Origin: Euryarchaeota archaeon UBA181
GTDB taxonomy: Archaea; Thermoplasmatota; Poseidoniia; Poseidoniales; Thalassarchaeaceae
DNA length: 64,000 nt
Direction of reading: 5' to 3'
Assembly: GCA_002496725.1 (NCBI GenBank)
Contig: DALI01000049.1
Coordinates: forward strand, 1 to 64,000
Positions 45,514-54,761 of this stretch are shown piece by piece. Under the pieces are notes generated by a model. The model saw nothing but the letters and a program-made list of their open reading frames with translations. It was not told the origin of the DNA and searched no databases. Numbering within the stretch: the stretch's first letter is position 1; each line of letters opens with the position of its first letter. A program made the translations under genes and the position numbers.

Positions 45514-46203
45514 TCACTCTTCTTCATCCCACTTGGCTCTAGCCAATTCGAACTCGGGATTATCTTCTGGTAGAATACTCAAGTATTCCCCTGCAACAGA
45601 ATCTGCTAAGTAAACCGTTACACCAGCATGCCAAACTGTATCTCCCGATGCTACCATTGATGCAGTATCGACCTCTAGAATTGTCGGTCTGCTATGATGA
45701 ACCTTTCCAGCTTCTGCGGCTGATCTGACTGTAGCAGAAAGATGTACATGTGACCTTCCGCTTGGTGAAATTCCAACTTCTAGGAGATTCTCAGCCTCAT
45801 CGGGAGAGCAAGGATAGAAAAGCGAAGGTGGAATATTATCCGTGGGAAGGTCTAGCTCGATCTCTAGGCTATGCCCGTATGTGGCCCTAATCATATTTCC
45901 TCTGACCTCATATCTTCCTTTGGGATCGGTTTCCGATATTGCCCTAAAGTGATGAGGCCTCAACCAGTGATATCTTCTTTCATTAGACTTCTTGAATTGC
46001 CTGATTATGTCTTTGATGTCTATCCAACCATTGATGTCCATTTCCAAATCAAACTTCTCTGGAGCGTGTCTGAGAACCAGAGCAAGTCTTCTTGCAATAG
46101 AGTCTCTTTCATTACCTCTCATAATGAATTTTCCTTCTGAATTGCATGCTGGACATAGGTCATCATCTGAGAAATATCCATGTGTTTCGCACTCTCTAAT
46201 CAT
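45514..46203 (-). CDS. kptA: RNA 2'-phosphotransferase KptA/Tpt1 with N-terminal zinc ribbon
   Basis: Moves a 2'-phosphate from RNA to NAD+. The catalytic domain shows RRLALVLRHAPEKF, GWIDIKDII, MIRATYGHS and GRSHVHLSA, the family's Arg/His residues. Before it, about 35 residues carry Cys/His pairs (CETHG and CPAC) that resemble a zinc finger, an extension seen in some archaeal members. ATG 46203 gives 229 residues; GTG 46233 is a longer alternative. Confidence 0.92.
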   Translation of the reverse strand: MIRECETHGYFSDDDLCPACNSEGKFIMRGNERDSIARRLALVLRHAPEKFDLEMDINGWIDIKDIIRQFKKSNERRYHWLRPHHFRAISETDPKGRYEVRGNMIRATYGHSLEIELDLPTDNIPPSLFYPCSPDEAENLLEVGISPSGRSHVHLSATVRSAAEAGKVHHSRPTILEVDTASMVASGDTVWHAGVTVYLADSVAGEYLSILPEDNPEFELARAKWDEEE

Positions 46204-46278
46204 ATTATCATCCCGGCCAGTTGCAGCCTTCACATGAACCTCTCGGTTGATGACTTTCTATTGTATCATCCACCAAGT

Positions 46279-46286
46279 GTTATTTT
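46279..46286 (+). promoter_or_regulatory. TATA-like element for the thiolase gene
   Basis: GTTATTTT is centred 26 bases before GTG 46308 and supports that start with a leaderless message. Confidence 0.4.
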
Positions 46287-46307
46287 CCTCCATCTCTCCC
46301 GAGGCTC

Positions 46308-47438
46308 GTGAGAGCAGTAATTGTAGATTGGATGAGAAGCCCGTTTCATCGTGCACACAAGGGAAACTTGTCAGCGATCCGCCCTGATGAAATGCTAGGG
46401 CAAGTAACTAAGTCACTTCTTACAAGGAATAGTATCAATCCCAAAGATATTGATGATATAATCGTAGGTTGCGCCTATCCCGAGGGAGAGCAGGGATACA
46501 ATATCGGTAGATTAACGGCTTTCCTGGGCAATATTCCTTCAGATGTTCCAGGGATGACAATCAATAGGCTATGTGGCTCCTCAATGCAGGCCATATTAGT
46601 TGCCGCCTCAAACATAGAGTCTGGATGGGGAGAATGCTTTCTTTGTGCTGGTATCGAATCTATGAGTAGGGTGAAGAGAAGGGGTTTCAACTGGAGTCCT
46701 CACCCAATCTTGAAGGACGAATTTCCTGAAGCATACATAAACATGGGAATAACCGCTGAGAATGTTGCAGATTCCTGGGGAATATCTAGGATATCTCAAG
46801 AGCAATTCGCACTCGATTCTCACATGAAATCAATTTATGCCAGGGATAATGGAAATTTTGATGATGAGATATGCCCAATAAATACCGATGGAGGAGTCAT
46901 CAGTGAAGATGGCTGTATCAGAGAAACTAGCCTAGAATCAATGTCTAAATTGAGTCCTGTTTTCCGAGAAAATGGATCTGTCACTGCCGCCACTTCTTCC
47001 CCTCTTACGGATGGAGCAGTTTGTATGATCGTTTGTAGCTCGGAATTCGCCGAGATTAATGGTTTGGAGCCATTAGCCAGAATCGTATCAAGCGCAGTCA
47101 CTGGTTGCCCCCCAGAAATAATGGGCATAGGCCCGATCAAATCTACTGAGATCGCACTTAATAGATCAGGGTGGACCATCGATGACGTCGATGTCTTTGA
47201 AATCAACGAAGCTTTCTCTTCACAGAGTCTCGCAGTCATTAATGATCTTTCAATCGACTACCAGAAAGTGAATTTAGACGGTGGAGCTATCTCAATTGGC
47301 CATCCCTTGGGTGCCTCGGGAGCGAGGATAGTCGGAAAGGCCGCTTCTATACTCAGGCGTACTGGTTCCAATAAGGCCCTAGCTACTATGTGCATAGGAG
47401 GGGGAATGGGTATTTCCATCACTTTAGAGAGCATCTAG
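46308..47438 (+). CDS. Thiolase (acetyl-CoA acyltransferase)
   Basis: A 376-residue thiolase of the degradative/biosynthetic Cys-His-Cys type. The acylated Cys is in NRLCGSSMQ, the His in GHPLGASGAR and the second Cys in CIGGGMG. GTG 46308 begins MRAVIVDWMRSPFHRA, the normal N-terminus. Whether it serves fatty-acid breakdown or acetoacetyl-CoA formation for mevalonate cannot be decided; no beta-oxidation genes are adjacent. Its stop overlaps the convergent gene by 4 bases. Confidence 0.93.
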   Translation: MRAVIVDWMRSPFHRAHKGNLSAIRPDEMLGQVTKSLLTRNSINPKDIDDIIVGCAYPEGEQGYNIGRLTAFLGNIPSDVPGMTINRLCGSSMQAILVAASNIESGWGECFLCAGIESMSRVKRRGFNWSPHPILKDEFPEAYINMGITAENVADSWGISRISQEQFALDSHMKSIYARDNGNFDDEICPINTDGGVISEDGCIRETSLESMSKLSPVFRENGSVTAATSSPLTDGAVCMIVCSSEFAEINGLEPLARIVSSAVTGCPPEIMGIGPIKSTEIALNRSGWTIDDVDVFEINEAFSSQSLAVINDLSIDYQKVNLDGGAISIGHPLGASGARIVGKAASILRRTGSNKALATMCIGGGMGISITLESI

Positions 47439-47956
47439 GGTACTAGCTTCCCATTGCATTCAGGACAAATATCATTCTTAGTTAGAAGTGATGGGATTAC
47501 TGCAAGTACACTAGAGCAATGAGGACATGCGGCAATAACTTCCTCATTTTCCAAATTTATTGGATTTATAGAATTTTTTCCTTCGAACCAAGATACGTAT
47601 GTCGTGTTATTCAATGATGCAATTCTTCTAAATGAGGTGATCCCCAACATGGCGTACAACGCCCCGACAATTATTGAGGGACCCGTCAAAATCAGCAAAA
47701 TTCCTTCGATGACGAAGCATAACCCAAGTGACCCGAGCGATATCGAGCATACAAAAATACCCGGACTCTTGCGAAGCCTCAGAAGTATGGCGCCCAAAAA
47801 CGATAACGGTAGGGAGATAATGGCAAAAATCATCGGAAAAATGTAAAAAATTGATTTATCATATGGTAGGCTAAAAATCGCTACGAACTGCACAATTGCC
47901 AGTATTACGATTAGAAAAGATATGTGCCGAGTGACGGATTCCATGCCCCGACTCAT
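47435..47956 (-). CDS. Four-helix membrane protein with C-terminal zinc ribbon
   Basis: A protein of about 173 residues with four hydrophobic segments followed by a soluble tail with two Cys pairs (CPHCSS and CPECNG), a zinc-ribbon pattern. Family unknown. ATG 47956 is chosen; ATG 47989 is possible but would leave only 23 bases to the divergent coaBC start. Confidence 0.66.
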   Translation of the reverse strand: MSRGMESVTRHISFLIVILAIVQFVAIFSLPYDKSIFYIFPMIFAIISLPLSFLGAILLRLRKSPGIFVCSISLGSLGLCFVIEGILLILTGPSIIVGALYAMLGITSFRRIASLNNTTYVSWFEGKNSINPINLENEEVIAACPHCSSVLAVIPSLLTKNDICPECNGKLVP

Positions 47957-48012
47957 GATTTCAGACCTCCACGGGAGCGACGCACTCATGAATCACTCGG
48001 CAATCGCATGTC

Positions 48013-49200
48013 ATGGACGGGGACACCGGCGTAAGCCAGCATAGCCATTCCCTATCCGGTAGAAGCATCCTTCTTGCTGTATCTGGGGGCATTGCCGCGG
48101 TTGAGTCAGTAAGACTCTGTCGGGAATTGAGGAGGCATGGAGCCACAGTCTCTCCAATGATGACAAAGGAAGCAACAAAGATACTCTCTCCATTGGCACT
48201 TTCGTGGGGTTCTGGTACTGAGGTAATCTCCACTTGGGAGTCATCTATGGCCCAACTTGACAAATATGACGCCATTGTTGTTGCCCCCGCTACGAGGAAC
48301 ACCATTGCTAAGCACTTGAATGGAATAATGGACTCTCCATTGATGATGGCTCTATCTGCGGCCAGAGGAAGTAAAACTCCTCTGGTTTTTGTTCCATCAA
48401 TGCACTCCGATTTATTTGACGATCCAGTAACTGGAGATTTGCTATCATCATTAGAGGATGAAGGCTCTGAAGTAATTTTTGATGATGAGGAAGAAGGGAA
48501 AAGAAAACAGCCAGATCCAGTTGAGATAGTAGCTCAGATATGTCACATTGTTAATTCCAGACTTCCGAACAGAAGAATCGTGGCAATCACACTAGGTGCT
48601 AATTCAGCTCCAATAGATGACATTAGGAGCGTTACAAATACATCCTCAGGCCTTACAGGGTGGACTATTTCCGAACACCTCCATAGAATGGGGCATAAAG
48701 TGACTTGTATAGCGGGAAACACAACAAAAAATCCTAACTTTATTTTACCTGATATTAGACGTGCGTTCGACCCACAGAAGATGCTTGATCAGGCACTTAA
48801 AGTTGCCACAGAACTTTCACCTGACACATGGATTTTCTGTGCTGCTGTTTTAGACTACATACCTGAGTACGTCTCCGGGAAAATACCCAGTTCCCAAGAC
48901 GAACTCTCCGTAAAATTCCTGCCCACACAGAAACACATCCCATTGATTCTAGAGAAAACTGGAGAATGCTATTCTATAGGTTTCAAATTAGAGAGCTCAG
49001 TCGAAATTCAGCAATTAATAGATAATGCTTCATCACAGGTTGATAGATATTCAATGAATGCAGTATTCGCAAATAGACTCGAAGATATGGCGAATGAGAA
49101 CTCTTCACGTGCATGGTTAATAGAATCCGACGGCAATACTCGGGAAATTCCAGATCTGACTTCTCTGTGTGAGAATATTGAGGCATTAATGGCCAGTTAA
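48013..49200 (+). CDS. CoaBC-like phosphopantothenoylcysteine synthetase/decarboxylase
   Basis: A 395-residue two-domain protein of coenzyme A synthesis. The N-terminal flavodoxin-like CoaC part has LLAVSGGIAAVES, VVAPATRNTIAKHLNG and a PSMHSDLF loop; the C-terminal CoaB part starts near residue 190 with VTNTSSGLTGWTISEHL and includes AAVLDYIPEY and NAVFANRL. In CoaC homologues a catalytic His lies about 14 residues before APAT; here that place reads SSMAQLD with no His, so decarboxylase activity is uncertain. ATG 48013 starts it, shortly after the divergent gene. Confidence 0.87.
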   Translation: MDGDTGVSQHSHSLSGRSILLAVSGGIAAVESVRLCRELRRHGATVSPMMTKEATKILSPLALSWGSGTEVISTWESSMAQLDKYDAIVVAPATRNTIAKHLNGIMDSPLMMALSAARGSKTPLVFVPSMHSDLFDDPVTGDLLSSLEDEGSEVIFDDEEEGKRKQPDPVEIVAQICHIVNSRLPNRRIVAITLGANSAPIDDIRSVTNTSSGLTGWTISEHLHRMGHKVTCIAGNTTKNPNFILPDIRRAFDPQKMLDQALKVATELSPDTWIFCAAVLDYIPEYVSGKIPSSQDELSVKFLPTQKHIPLILEKTGECYSIGFKLESSVEIQQLIDNASSQVDRYSMNAVFANRLEDMANENSSRAWLIESDGNTREIPDLTSLCENIEALMAS

Positions 49201-49214
49201 CGCCCACATGATAC

Positions 49215-49223
49215 GAATTATTC
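49215..49223 (+). promoter_or_regulatory. TATA-like element for proS
   Basis: GAATTATTC is centred about 30 bases before ATG 49249 in the 48-base gap after coaBC. It fits a short or absent leader. Confidence 0.35.
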
Positions 49224-49248
49224 AAACCGTCCCCGTACACGGAGTTAC

Positions 49249-50769
49249 ATGGGCGCCCCTAGGAAGGCCAAGAGGGGCATTCCCCCGAAGTCAGAATTCA
49301 ACTCATGGTACCCTTCAATAATCGAGATAGCAGATTTGGTCGATAAGAGATACCCAATCAAGGGCATGGATGTATGGAAGCCCTATGGGCTTAGGGCGAT
49401 GTCACTCATTGACGGCCTTACTAGGAATCAGATGTCTATGACAAACCACCATGAACACAGATTTCCCCTATTGGTCCCTGAAAATCTACTGGATAAGGAA
49501 AACAAACTAGTCTCGAGGCTAAAGGCCGCAAGAGAGGCCGGCGTTGATCCCTCCGAGCTAAGGATGGATGATGAAGACTCGGGATTCAAGAAAGAGGTAT
49601 ACTGGGTAACACACGGTGGTGAGAACGAGCTCGAATCACCTATGTTCCTGAGGCCAACATCGGAGACACCGATGTATACCATGTTCTCTCTATGGATTAG
49701 AAGTCATACCGATCTTCCACTCAAGACATTCCAGATTGTTAATACATTCCGATATGAGACAAAGCAAACTAGGTCCTTCATCAGAGTTAGAGAGATACAC
49801 TTCTTCGAGGCTCATACTGTACATGCAGATGAAGAGGGCGCCACAGAGCAAATCTCTGAAGATGCATCAATGGTCCAAAATATACTGAGTGACCTTTGCC
49901 TTCCAAGTTTAGTCTCCAAGAGGCCTGTTTGGGATACATTTCCAGGGGCTTGGTATACTATGGCCGCAGATGTGGTTATGCCAAATGGGAGAACATTGCA
50001 AGTAGCCACATATCACCATTACAGGGATCAGTGGGCAAGGTCCTTTGATTTGAATTATGAAGATCATAATGGTGAGACTCAATTTTGTCATCAAACGACC
50101 TTTGGAATGTCCGAGAGACTACTGGGCTCAGTTGTCGGAATGCATGGGGACGATCAAGGACTCATCATGCCCCCCTCAATTGCACCCCACCAAGTAGTCC
50201 TCCTGCCAATAGCTGCGCATGTCAGAGACGACGTCATTACTGAGATCGAGACTCTTTCCGATAAGCTATCTAATCATGGAATTAGAACCTTTGTCGACGA
50301 TCGGGATGTCAGGCCGGGAGTTAAGCACTATGACTGGGAGATCAAGGGTGCCCCAATAAGGTTAGAACTTGGCCCCAGGGATATCGATGCAGGCAAATGC
50401 ATCATTACCGAGAGAACTGGGAAGAAGTATGAAACTCCCCTATCTAATATTGAGGAATCCATCATTAACGCTCTAGATTCTGTGGCTAGTGAACTAAAGA
50501 TAAGGGCGAATGAGAACTTTTCAAATCATGTAAGGCCGTTACCAGAAATTATCAAAACTGATGATGGCTATGAGTTCGAATCTCCATTGGAAGACGGTAT
50601 TGTGTACTCATTCCCCTTTTGTGGTAATGATTCTGATGCAGAGATATTGGAAAAGCTCTCAGGTCTCACAATGTTAGGTGAATGTGTAGAAGAATATTCA
50701 GAAATAAGAAATTGCGTAATTACAGGTACGGGGACAACAAAAATGCAACATCTTGCAAGGATGTATTAG
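49249..50769 (+). CDS. proS: Prolyl-tRNA synthetase (archaeal/eukaryotic type)
   Basis: Class II synthetase of 506 residues without the bacterial editing insert. N-terminal FNSWYPSIIEIADL, motif 2 region VNTFRYETKQTRSFIRVREI, FFEAHTVHA, ATYHHYRDQWARSFD and GMHGDDQGLIMPPSIAPHQV are characteristic. The anticodon-binding domain follows (about 300-400) and the C-terminal zinc-type domain ends in ARMY. It converges with the next gene, sharing 4 bases at the stops. Confidence 0.97.
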   Translation: MGAPRKAKRGIPPKSEFNSWYPSIIEIADLVDKRYPIKGMDVWKPYGLRAMSLIDGLTRNQMSMTNHHEHRFPLLVPENLLDKENKLVSRLKAAREAGVDPSELRMDDEDSGFKKEVYWVTHGGENELESPMFLRPTSETPMYTMFSLWIRSHTDLPLKTFQIVNTFRYETKQTRSFIRVREIHFFEAHTVHADEEGATEQISEDASMVQNILSDLCLPSLVSKRPVWDTFPGAWYTMAADVVMPNGRTLQVATYHHYRDQWARSFDLNYEDHNGETQFCHQTTFGMSERLLGSVVGMHGDDQGLIMPPSIAPHQVVLLPIAAHVRDDVITEIETLSDKLSNHGIRTFVDDRDVRPGVKHYDWEIKGAPIRLELGPRDIDAGKCIITERTGKKYETPLSNIEESIINALDSVASELKIRANENFSNHVRPLPEIIKTDDGYEFESPLEDGIVYSFPFCGNDSDAEILEKLSGLTMLGECVEEYSEIRNCVITGTGTTKMQHLARMY

Positions 50770-51608
50770 ACTCTTTTTCTTGCTGAAATTATCATCATTA
50801 AGGCGAATAGCATCATCAATGCACCATCTAATATCTCACCATTGCCCGATTCACCCCATGCCTCATTACTACCTAAATCAGAGTACTCAGACCAAATTAG
50901 CCGAGTATTGTCTTCGCAATAATTCCCTTCATCCGATGCTGTTGTTAGAGTCGTAATAATGTCTCCAGAGCCATTAGAATATGCTACTGGTAAACCATCT
51001 TCATACAGTGTTGAAAGATATGAGTAAGGCAGAGTGTCTATGATCCAGTTCTTTGAATTAATTCTTGCTGTTTCCGATGAGATCCACGACGAGTTTGCAA
51101 ATTCAACTACTTCGCTGGATCCATTTTGTGAGATCCTCCATTCTAATGTGTATTCCGAGTAATTGTTCAAGCCATGCATACTCCAAACTACAATCAGGGT
51201 ACCGTTGTTAATTTGACTTGTAGAACTCATTTCCAACTCCTGAATTTTCTCCTCTTCTTCACACAATGGTAACACAGTACCTAATCCGAATGCAACATTG
51301 TAACTAGAGACTATTAGGAAGAAAAGCATTACTAAGGGTATGAAAAACCTCCTTCTGGGAATCTTTTCCATCTCATTATCCGAACCTCTGGCGCTATCAA
51401 TACTGACGGGAATTTCAACACCTCCATTTCCGTTAGGATATAGGAGTCCTCCCTCAGGGGGGGTAACCGGTGGATCTACGCCCATTTCTTCTAACGCATC
51501 CCTGCCATAGATTCTTTCCGCCATGGAATATAGTTCAGTATCACCACTAATTTCCGATGGATGGATGGACCCATCTAGGACTCCCTTAATTTTCTCTGAG
51601 GCATCCAT
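50766..51608 (-). CDS. Membrane-anchored hypothetical protein
   Basis: About 280 residues from ATG 51608. A cytoplasmic N-terminal part of about 95 residues precedes a hydrophobic helix (FFIPLVMLFFLIVSSYNVAF), then an extracellular Ser/Asn/Tyr-rich region with a fibronectin-like look and two Cys, and a second helix near the C-terminus followed by ARKRV. No family is recognised. The frame is open to 51641, where an ATG adds 11 residues. Confidence 0.66.
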   Translation of the reverse strand: MDASEKIKGVLDGSIHPSEISGDTELYSMAERIYGRDALEEMGVDPPVTPPEGGLLYPNGNGGVEIPVSIDSARGSDNEMEKIPRRRFFIPLVMLFFLIVSSYNVAFGLGTVLPLCEEEEKIQELEMSSTSQINNGTLIVVWSMHGLNNYSEYTLEWRISQNGSSEVVEFANSSWISSETARINSKNWIIDTLPYSYLSTLYEDGLPVAYSNGSGDIITTLTTASDEGNYCEDNTRLIWSEYSDLGSNEAWGESGNGEILDGALMMLFALMMIISARKRV

Positions 51609-51670
51609 GCCACGCGGTTCAATGGATACTTCATGAATCAAACCCCAAACTGGGAGACTTTAGTCCCGAT

Positions 51671-52612
51671 TCATGACACTAAGGATTCACACGAGTTTAC
51701 GATGTCCTTGTGTGTCATGCCTAGTGATTCCATAAGTTGCTCAGGTGTGCCACTTTCACCAAATCTATCAGATACTCCAATCATTCGCATCGGCGTGTCC
51801 CCCCTTGATGAGAGATGCTCGGCAACTGCGCTACCTAATCCCCCAATTACTGAATGATCTTCTGCAGTAACTATCCCCTTGCATGTATCAGCCAACTCAT
51901 CTATCAGATCCTTATCTAGGGGCTTTAGAGTATGCATATCTACCACTGCGGCCGAGATTCCTTTCGAGAATAGATATTCGGCCGCTTTGATAGATTCGCT
52001 GACCATGACACCACAAGATATGATGGCCACATCTGAACCTTCTCTGAGGATTGAGCCCTTGCCTATTCTCAACTTCTTGCAACTATCCCCATCATACATT
52101 CTCGGCGTCTTGTTCCTAGCTGTCCGGGTATATGATGGATTTTCATGACCCAATAGCTGAACTGTCAGCTCCTCTGCTGATAGATCATCACAAGGATGCA
52201 TCACGGTCATCCCAGGTATAGTTCTGTAAAGTGCTAAATCTTCAATTGATTGAGCACTACTACCATCCGTACCGGTATGAATTCCTCCATGGCTACCGCA
52301 TAGGTGTACGACCAAACCCGGCCTAGCAACCCCATTTCTCACTTGTTCGAATCCCCTCTCTGTGAAGATAGCAAAAGTACTCGCGAAAGGGATTTTTCCA
52401 GATGAGGACATGCCTGCTGCAACTAAAATCATATTTTGCTCAGCAATGCCCAATGAAATAGTCCTCTCGGGATGGGCTTCCCTGAATAAGCAGGATTTAG
52501 TAGACTTCCCAAGATCAGCTTCCAATACAACCACGCGCTGATCCGCTGCTAGCCTGAGTAAAGCGGCGCCATAACCATCCCTGGAGGCCCCTCCTGTGGA
52601 TGGGGCGCTCAT
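51671..52612 (-). CDS. Transketolase, C-terminal subunit
   Basis: A 313-residue pyrimidine-binding plus C-terminal half of transketolase. VVLEADLGKSTK, GIAEQNMILVAAGM with the catalytic Glu, and ITAEDHSVIGGLGSA-type sequence are visible. It overlaps the N-terminal subunit gene by 4 bases; together they make one thiamine-diphosphate enzyme of pentose interconversion. Split transketolases are usual in archaea. Confidence 0.94.
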   Translation of the reverse strand: MSAPSTGGASRDGYGAALLRLAADQRVVVLEADLGKSTKSCLFREAHPERTISLGIAEQNMILVAAGMSSSGKIPFASTFAIFTERGFEQVRNGVARPGLVVHLCGSHGGIHTGTDGSSAQSIEDLALYRTIPGMTVMHPCDDLSAEELTVQLLGHENPSYTRTARNKTPRMYDGDSCKKLRIGKGSILREGSDVAIISCGVMVSESIKAAEYLFSKGISAAVVDMHTLKPLDKDLIDELADTCKGIVTAEDHSVIGGLGSAVAEHLSSRGDTPMRMIGVSDRFGESGTPEQLMESLGMTHKDIVNSCESLVS

Positions 52613-53445
52613 GACAACTCCTCCAATGCTATTTGCAACTCTTCGTCGTTAGGGGCCTTGCCATGGAATGATGGATTGTTCTCCATGAAGGATACCCCCT
52701 TTCCTTTGGTAGTATGAGCTATTATTGCGGTAGGGCGAGCGGAATTAGACAAAGACCAATCTATGGAAGATACAATTTCCTCCATATTGTGTCCATCTAT
52801 TTCTATGACCTCCCATCCGAATGAGGATAGCTTTGCTGCAACATCCCCTACTTCCATCTGAGTCTCTACGAAATCATCATTCTGAATCCGGTTTCTATCG
52901 ACAACCAAGTTTAACCTACCTGCAGAGTGAAAATCCGCGGCCATAGCAGCCTCCCAGAACTGGCCTTCTTGAATCTCCCCATCGCCAACCATTACCCAGA
53001 TATTCCTATCACTCGAATCCATTCTCGCAGCCAAAGCACAACCCAGTCCAAATGACAATCCCATTCCCAAGCTACCCGCAGAGAAATCAACTCCATCAGT
53101 CCATTTCATGTCAACGTGACCCTGGCAAACCGAACCCATAGATCTGAAAGACATCATATCCATTTCAGAGATAAACCCCATCTCATAGAGTATTGAGTAT
53201 ATCGCAGGACTAGCATGTCCTTTACTCATTATGAATCGATCCCTGTCTCCCCAATCTGGATTACTGGTTTCGATTCGTAATCGATTACCATATAGTGCAA
53301 CTATAATGTCTATTGCCGATAATGACCCACCTGGATGGCCGGCACCTGCTGAATGAATCATTTTTACTATGTGCCTGCGGCACTTGAGAGCCAACTCTTC
53401 CAATTGAGAATTTGTCATCTCTATCGACGGGGCCGTTGAATTCAC
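52609..53445 (-). CDS. Transketolase, N-terminal subunit
   Basis: A 278-residue thiamine-diphosphate-binding half. The GDGEIQEGQFWEAAM motif followed by an Asn-rich stretch (DRNRIQND) is the ThDP/magnesium site; HSAGAGHPGGSLSAID is the typical N-terminus. The downstream overlapping gene supplies the other half. The gene is divergent from mqnE with a gap of about 100 bases. Confidence 0.94.
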   Translation of the reverse strand: MNSTAPSIEMTNSQLEELALKCRRHIVKMIHSAGAGHPGGSLSAIDIIVALYGNRLRIETSNPDWGDRDRFIMSKGHASPAIYSILYEMGFISEMDMMSFRSMGSVCQGHVDMKWTDGVDFSAGSLGMGLSFGLGCALAARMDSSDRNIWVMVGDGEIQEGQFWEAAMAADFHSAGRLNLVVDRNRIQNDDFVETQMEVGDVAAKLSSFGWEVIEIDGHNMEEIVSSIDWSLSNSARPTAIIAHTTKGKGVSFMENNPSFHGKAPNDEELQIALEELS

Positions 53446-53545
53446 GACACTCCTAGAAAATCTAACTAATGATGCTTTCCGGAGATGTGACTTGTGAGCA
53501 TAGACGAATTCTTATGATGTCGATGCCGGACCAACAATCGTTAGA

Positions 53546-54760
53546 ATGGCAGTCGAGGCGATTTCATTTTCAGATTCGCGATGGAGGAGCAGGCTTTCTT
53601 CCATGCAAGTACCACTGGCTGTCAGCTCCAATAGTTCCGCACTCAATTGCCTAGAAACACTAATTTCCCATGGAAGACTGTCTTTCAGTCAAGGTATTGA
53701 TCTAATGAAAAATCCCGATCTTTCTTCTGTTACTTCTTTGGCTAACATGGTCAAGTCTGCACGATTCTCCAGTCATGTCTTCTTCAATGAAAATTTACAT
53801 GTAAATTCGACTAATATTTGTGTTCTCGCATGTAGATTCTGTGCCTTTCGAAAGGGACCAAGGCATCCAGACGCCTATTCACTAGATGTGAACCAATATC
53901 TGGAAAGAATAGATCCCTACTCTTCCAGAATTGATGAGGTCCATACAGTTGGTGGGCTACACCCTAGCTGGACAGTATCAGAGTATTGCAAACTATTCTC
54001 TAGTGTTAAAGAAAAGTATCCGCACATACACATCAAAGCACTCACAGCGGTTGAGATAAAGCATCTTTCCTCTAGGTCTTCACTTTCTTTCCACCAAACT
54101 CTTTCCACACTTGCCGAGGCAGGTCTGAACTCATTACCAGGAGGGGGGGCAGAGATTCTTGTGGATAAGGTCAGAGATAGAATCTGCAGGGGCAAGGAAT
54201 CATCCGCCGAGTATCTGGAGATTCACGGCATTGCACACTCCCTTGGAATGCCAACAAACTGTACAATGTTATTCGGAACCGTTGAATCGATAGAAGATAG
54301 AATTACACATCTAGTCAGACTAAGAGAGCAACAAGATGAATCATGTGGTTTCCAATGCTTTGTCCCATACCCGTTTCTTCCGGATAAATCTAGGCTCCCT
54401 GAAGCACAGCTTGCAACCGGTCAGGAAATCATCAGAATGATTTCCGTTTCTAGACTTATGCTAGACAATATACCTCACATCAAGGCCTACAGGATGAACA
54501 TTGGAGATAAATTATCTTCATTCGCTATCAATTGTGGCGCCGATGATGTCGATGGTACAGTTGGTCATGAGGAGATAATGCATGAGGCAGGTAGTAAGAC
54601 CAGCCTCAGTACAACTTCTGAACAAATGGCCAGGATGATAGTCTCAGCTGGTTCCATACCAGTAAAGAGAAATTCATCATACACCCAATTTGAGATTATT
54701 GAACTTCCCGAGTCTAGAAATTCAAAATCACTTCCTATTCTTACTATGGAGGGGAATTAG
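53546..54760 (+). CDS. mqnE: Aminodeoxyfutalosine synthase MqnE (radical SAM)
   Basis: Radical SAM enzyme of the futalosine menaquinone route that joins the MqnA product to SAM-derived adenosine. Cluster Cys residues are C92, C96 and C99 (C-x3-C-x2-C in TNICVLACRFC). Further matches to MqnE are EVHTVGGLHPSW, HIKALTAVEI, LNSLPGGGAEIL and SRLMLDNIPHIKAY. ATG 53546 has a TATA-like TTCTTATGATG about 33 bases upstream; ATG 53603 is an alternative. mqnA follows, overlapping or abutting. Confidence 0.92.
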   Translation: MAVEAISFSDSRWRSRLSSMQVPLAVSSNSSALNCLETLISHGRLSFSQGIDLMKNPDLSSVTSLANMVKSARFSSHVFFNENLHVNSTNICVLACRFCAFRKGPRHPDAYSLDVNQYLERIDPYSSRIDEVHTVGGLHPSWTVSEYCKLFSSVKEKYPHIHIKALTAVEIKHLSSRSSLSFHQTLSTLAEAGLNSLPGGGAEILVDKVRDRICRGKESSAEYLEIHGIAHSLGMPTNCTMLFGTVESIEDRITHLVRLREQQDESCGFQCFVPYPFLPDKSRLPEAQLATGQEIIRMISVSRLMLDNIPHIKAYRMNIGDKLSSFAINCGADDVDGTVGHEEIMHEAGSKTSLSTTSEQMARMIVSAGSIPVKRNSSYTQFEIIELPESRNSKSLPILTMEGN

Positions 54761-54761
54761 T

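Noticed and set aside
51671..53445. Two adjacent transketolase pieces as a broken gene
   Set aside because: Separate N- and C-terminal transketolase subunits with a 4-base overlap are normal in archaea; both frames are intact.
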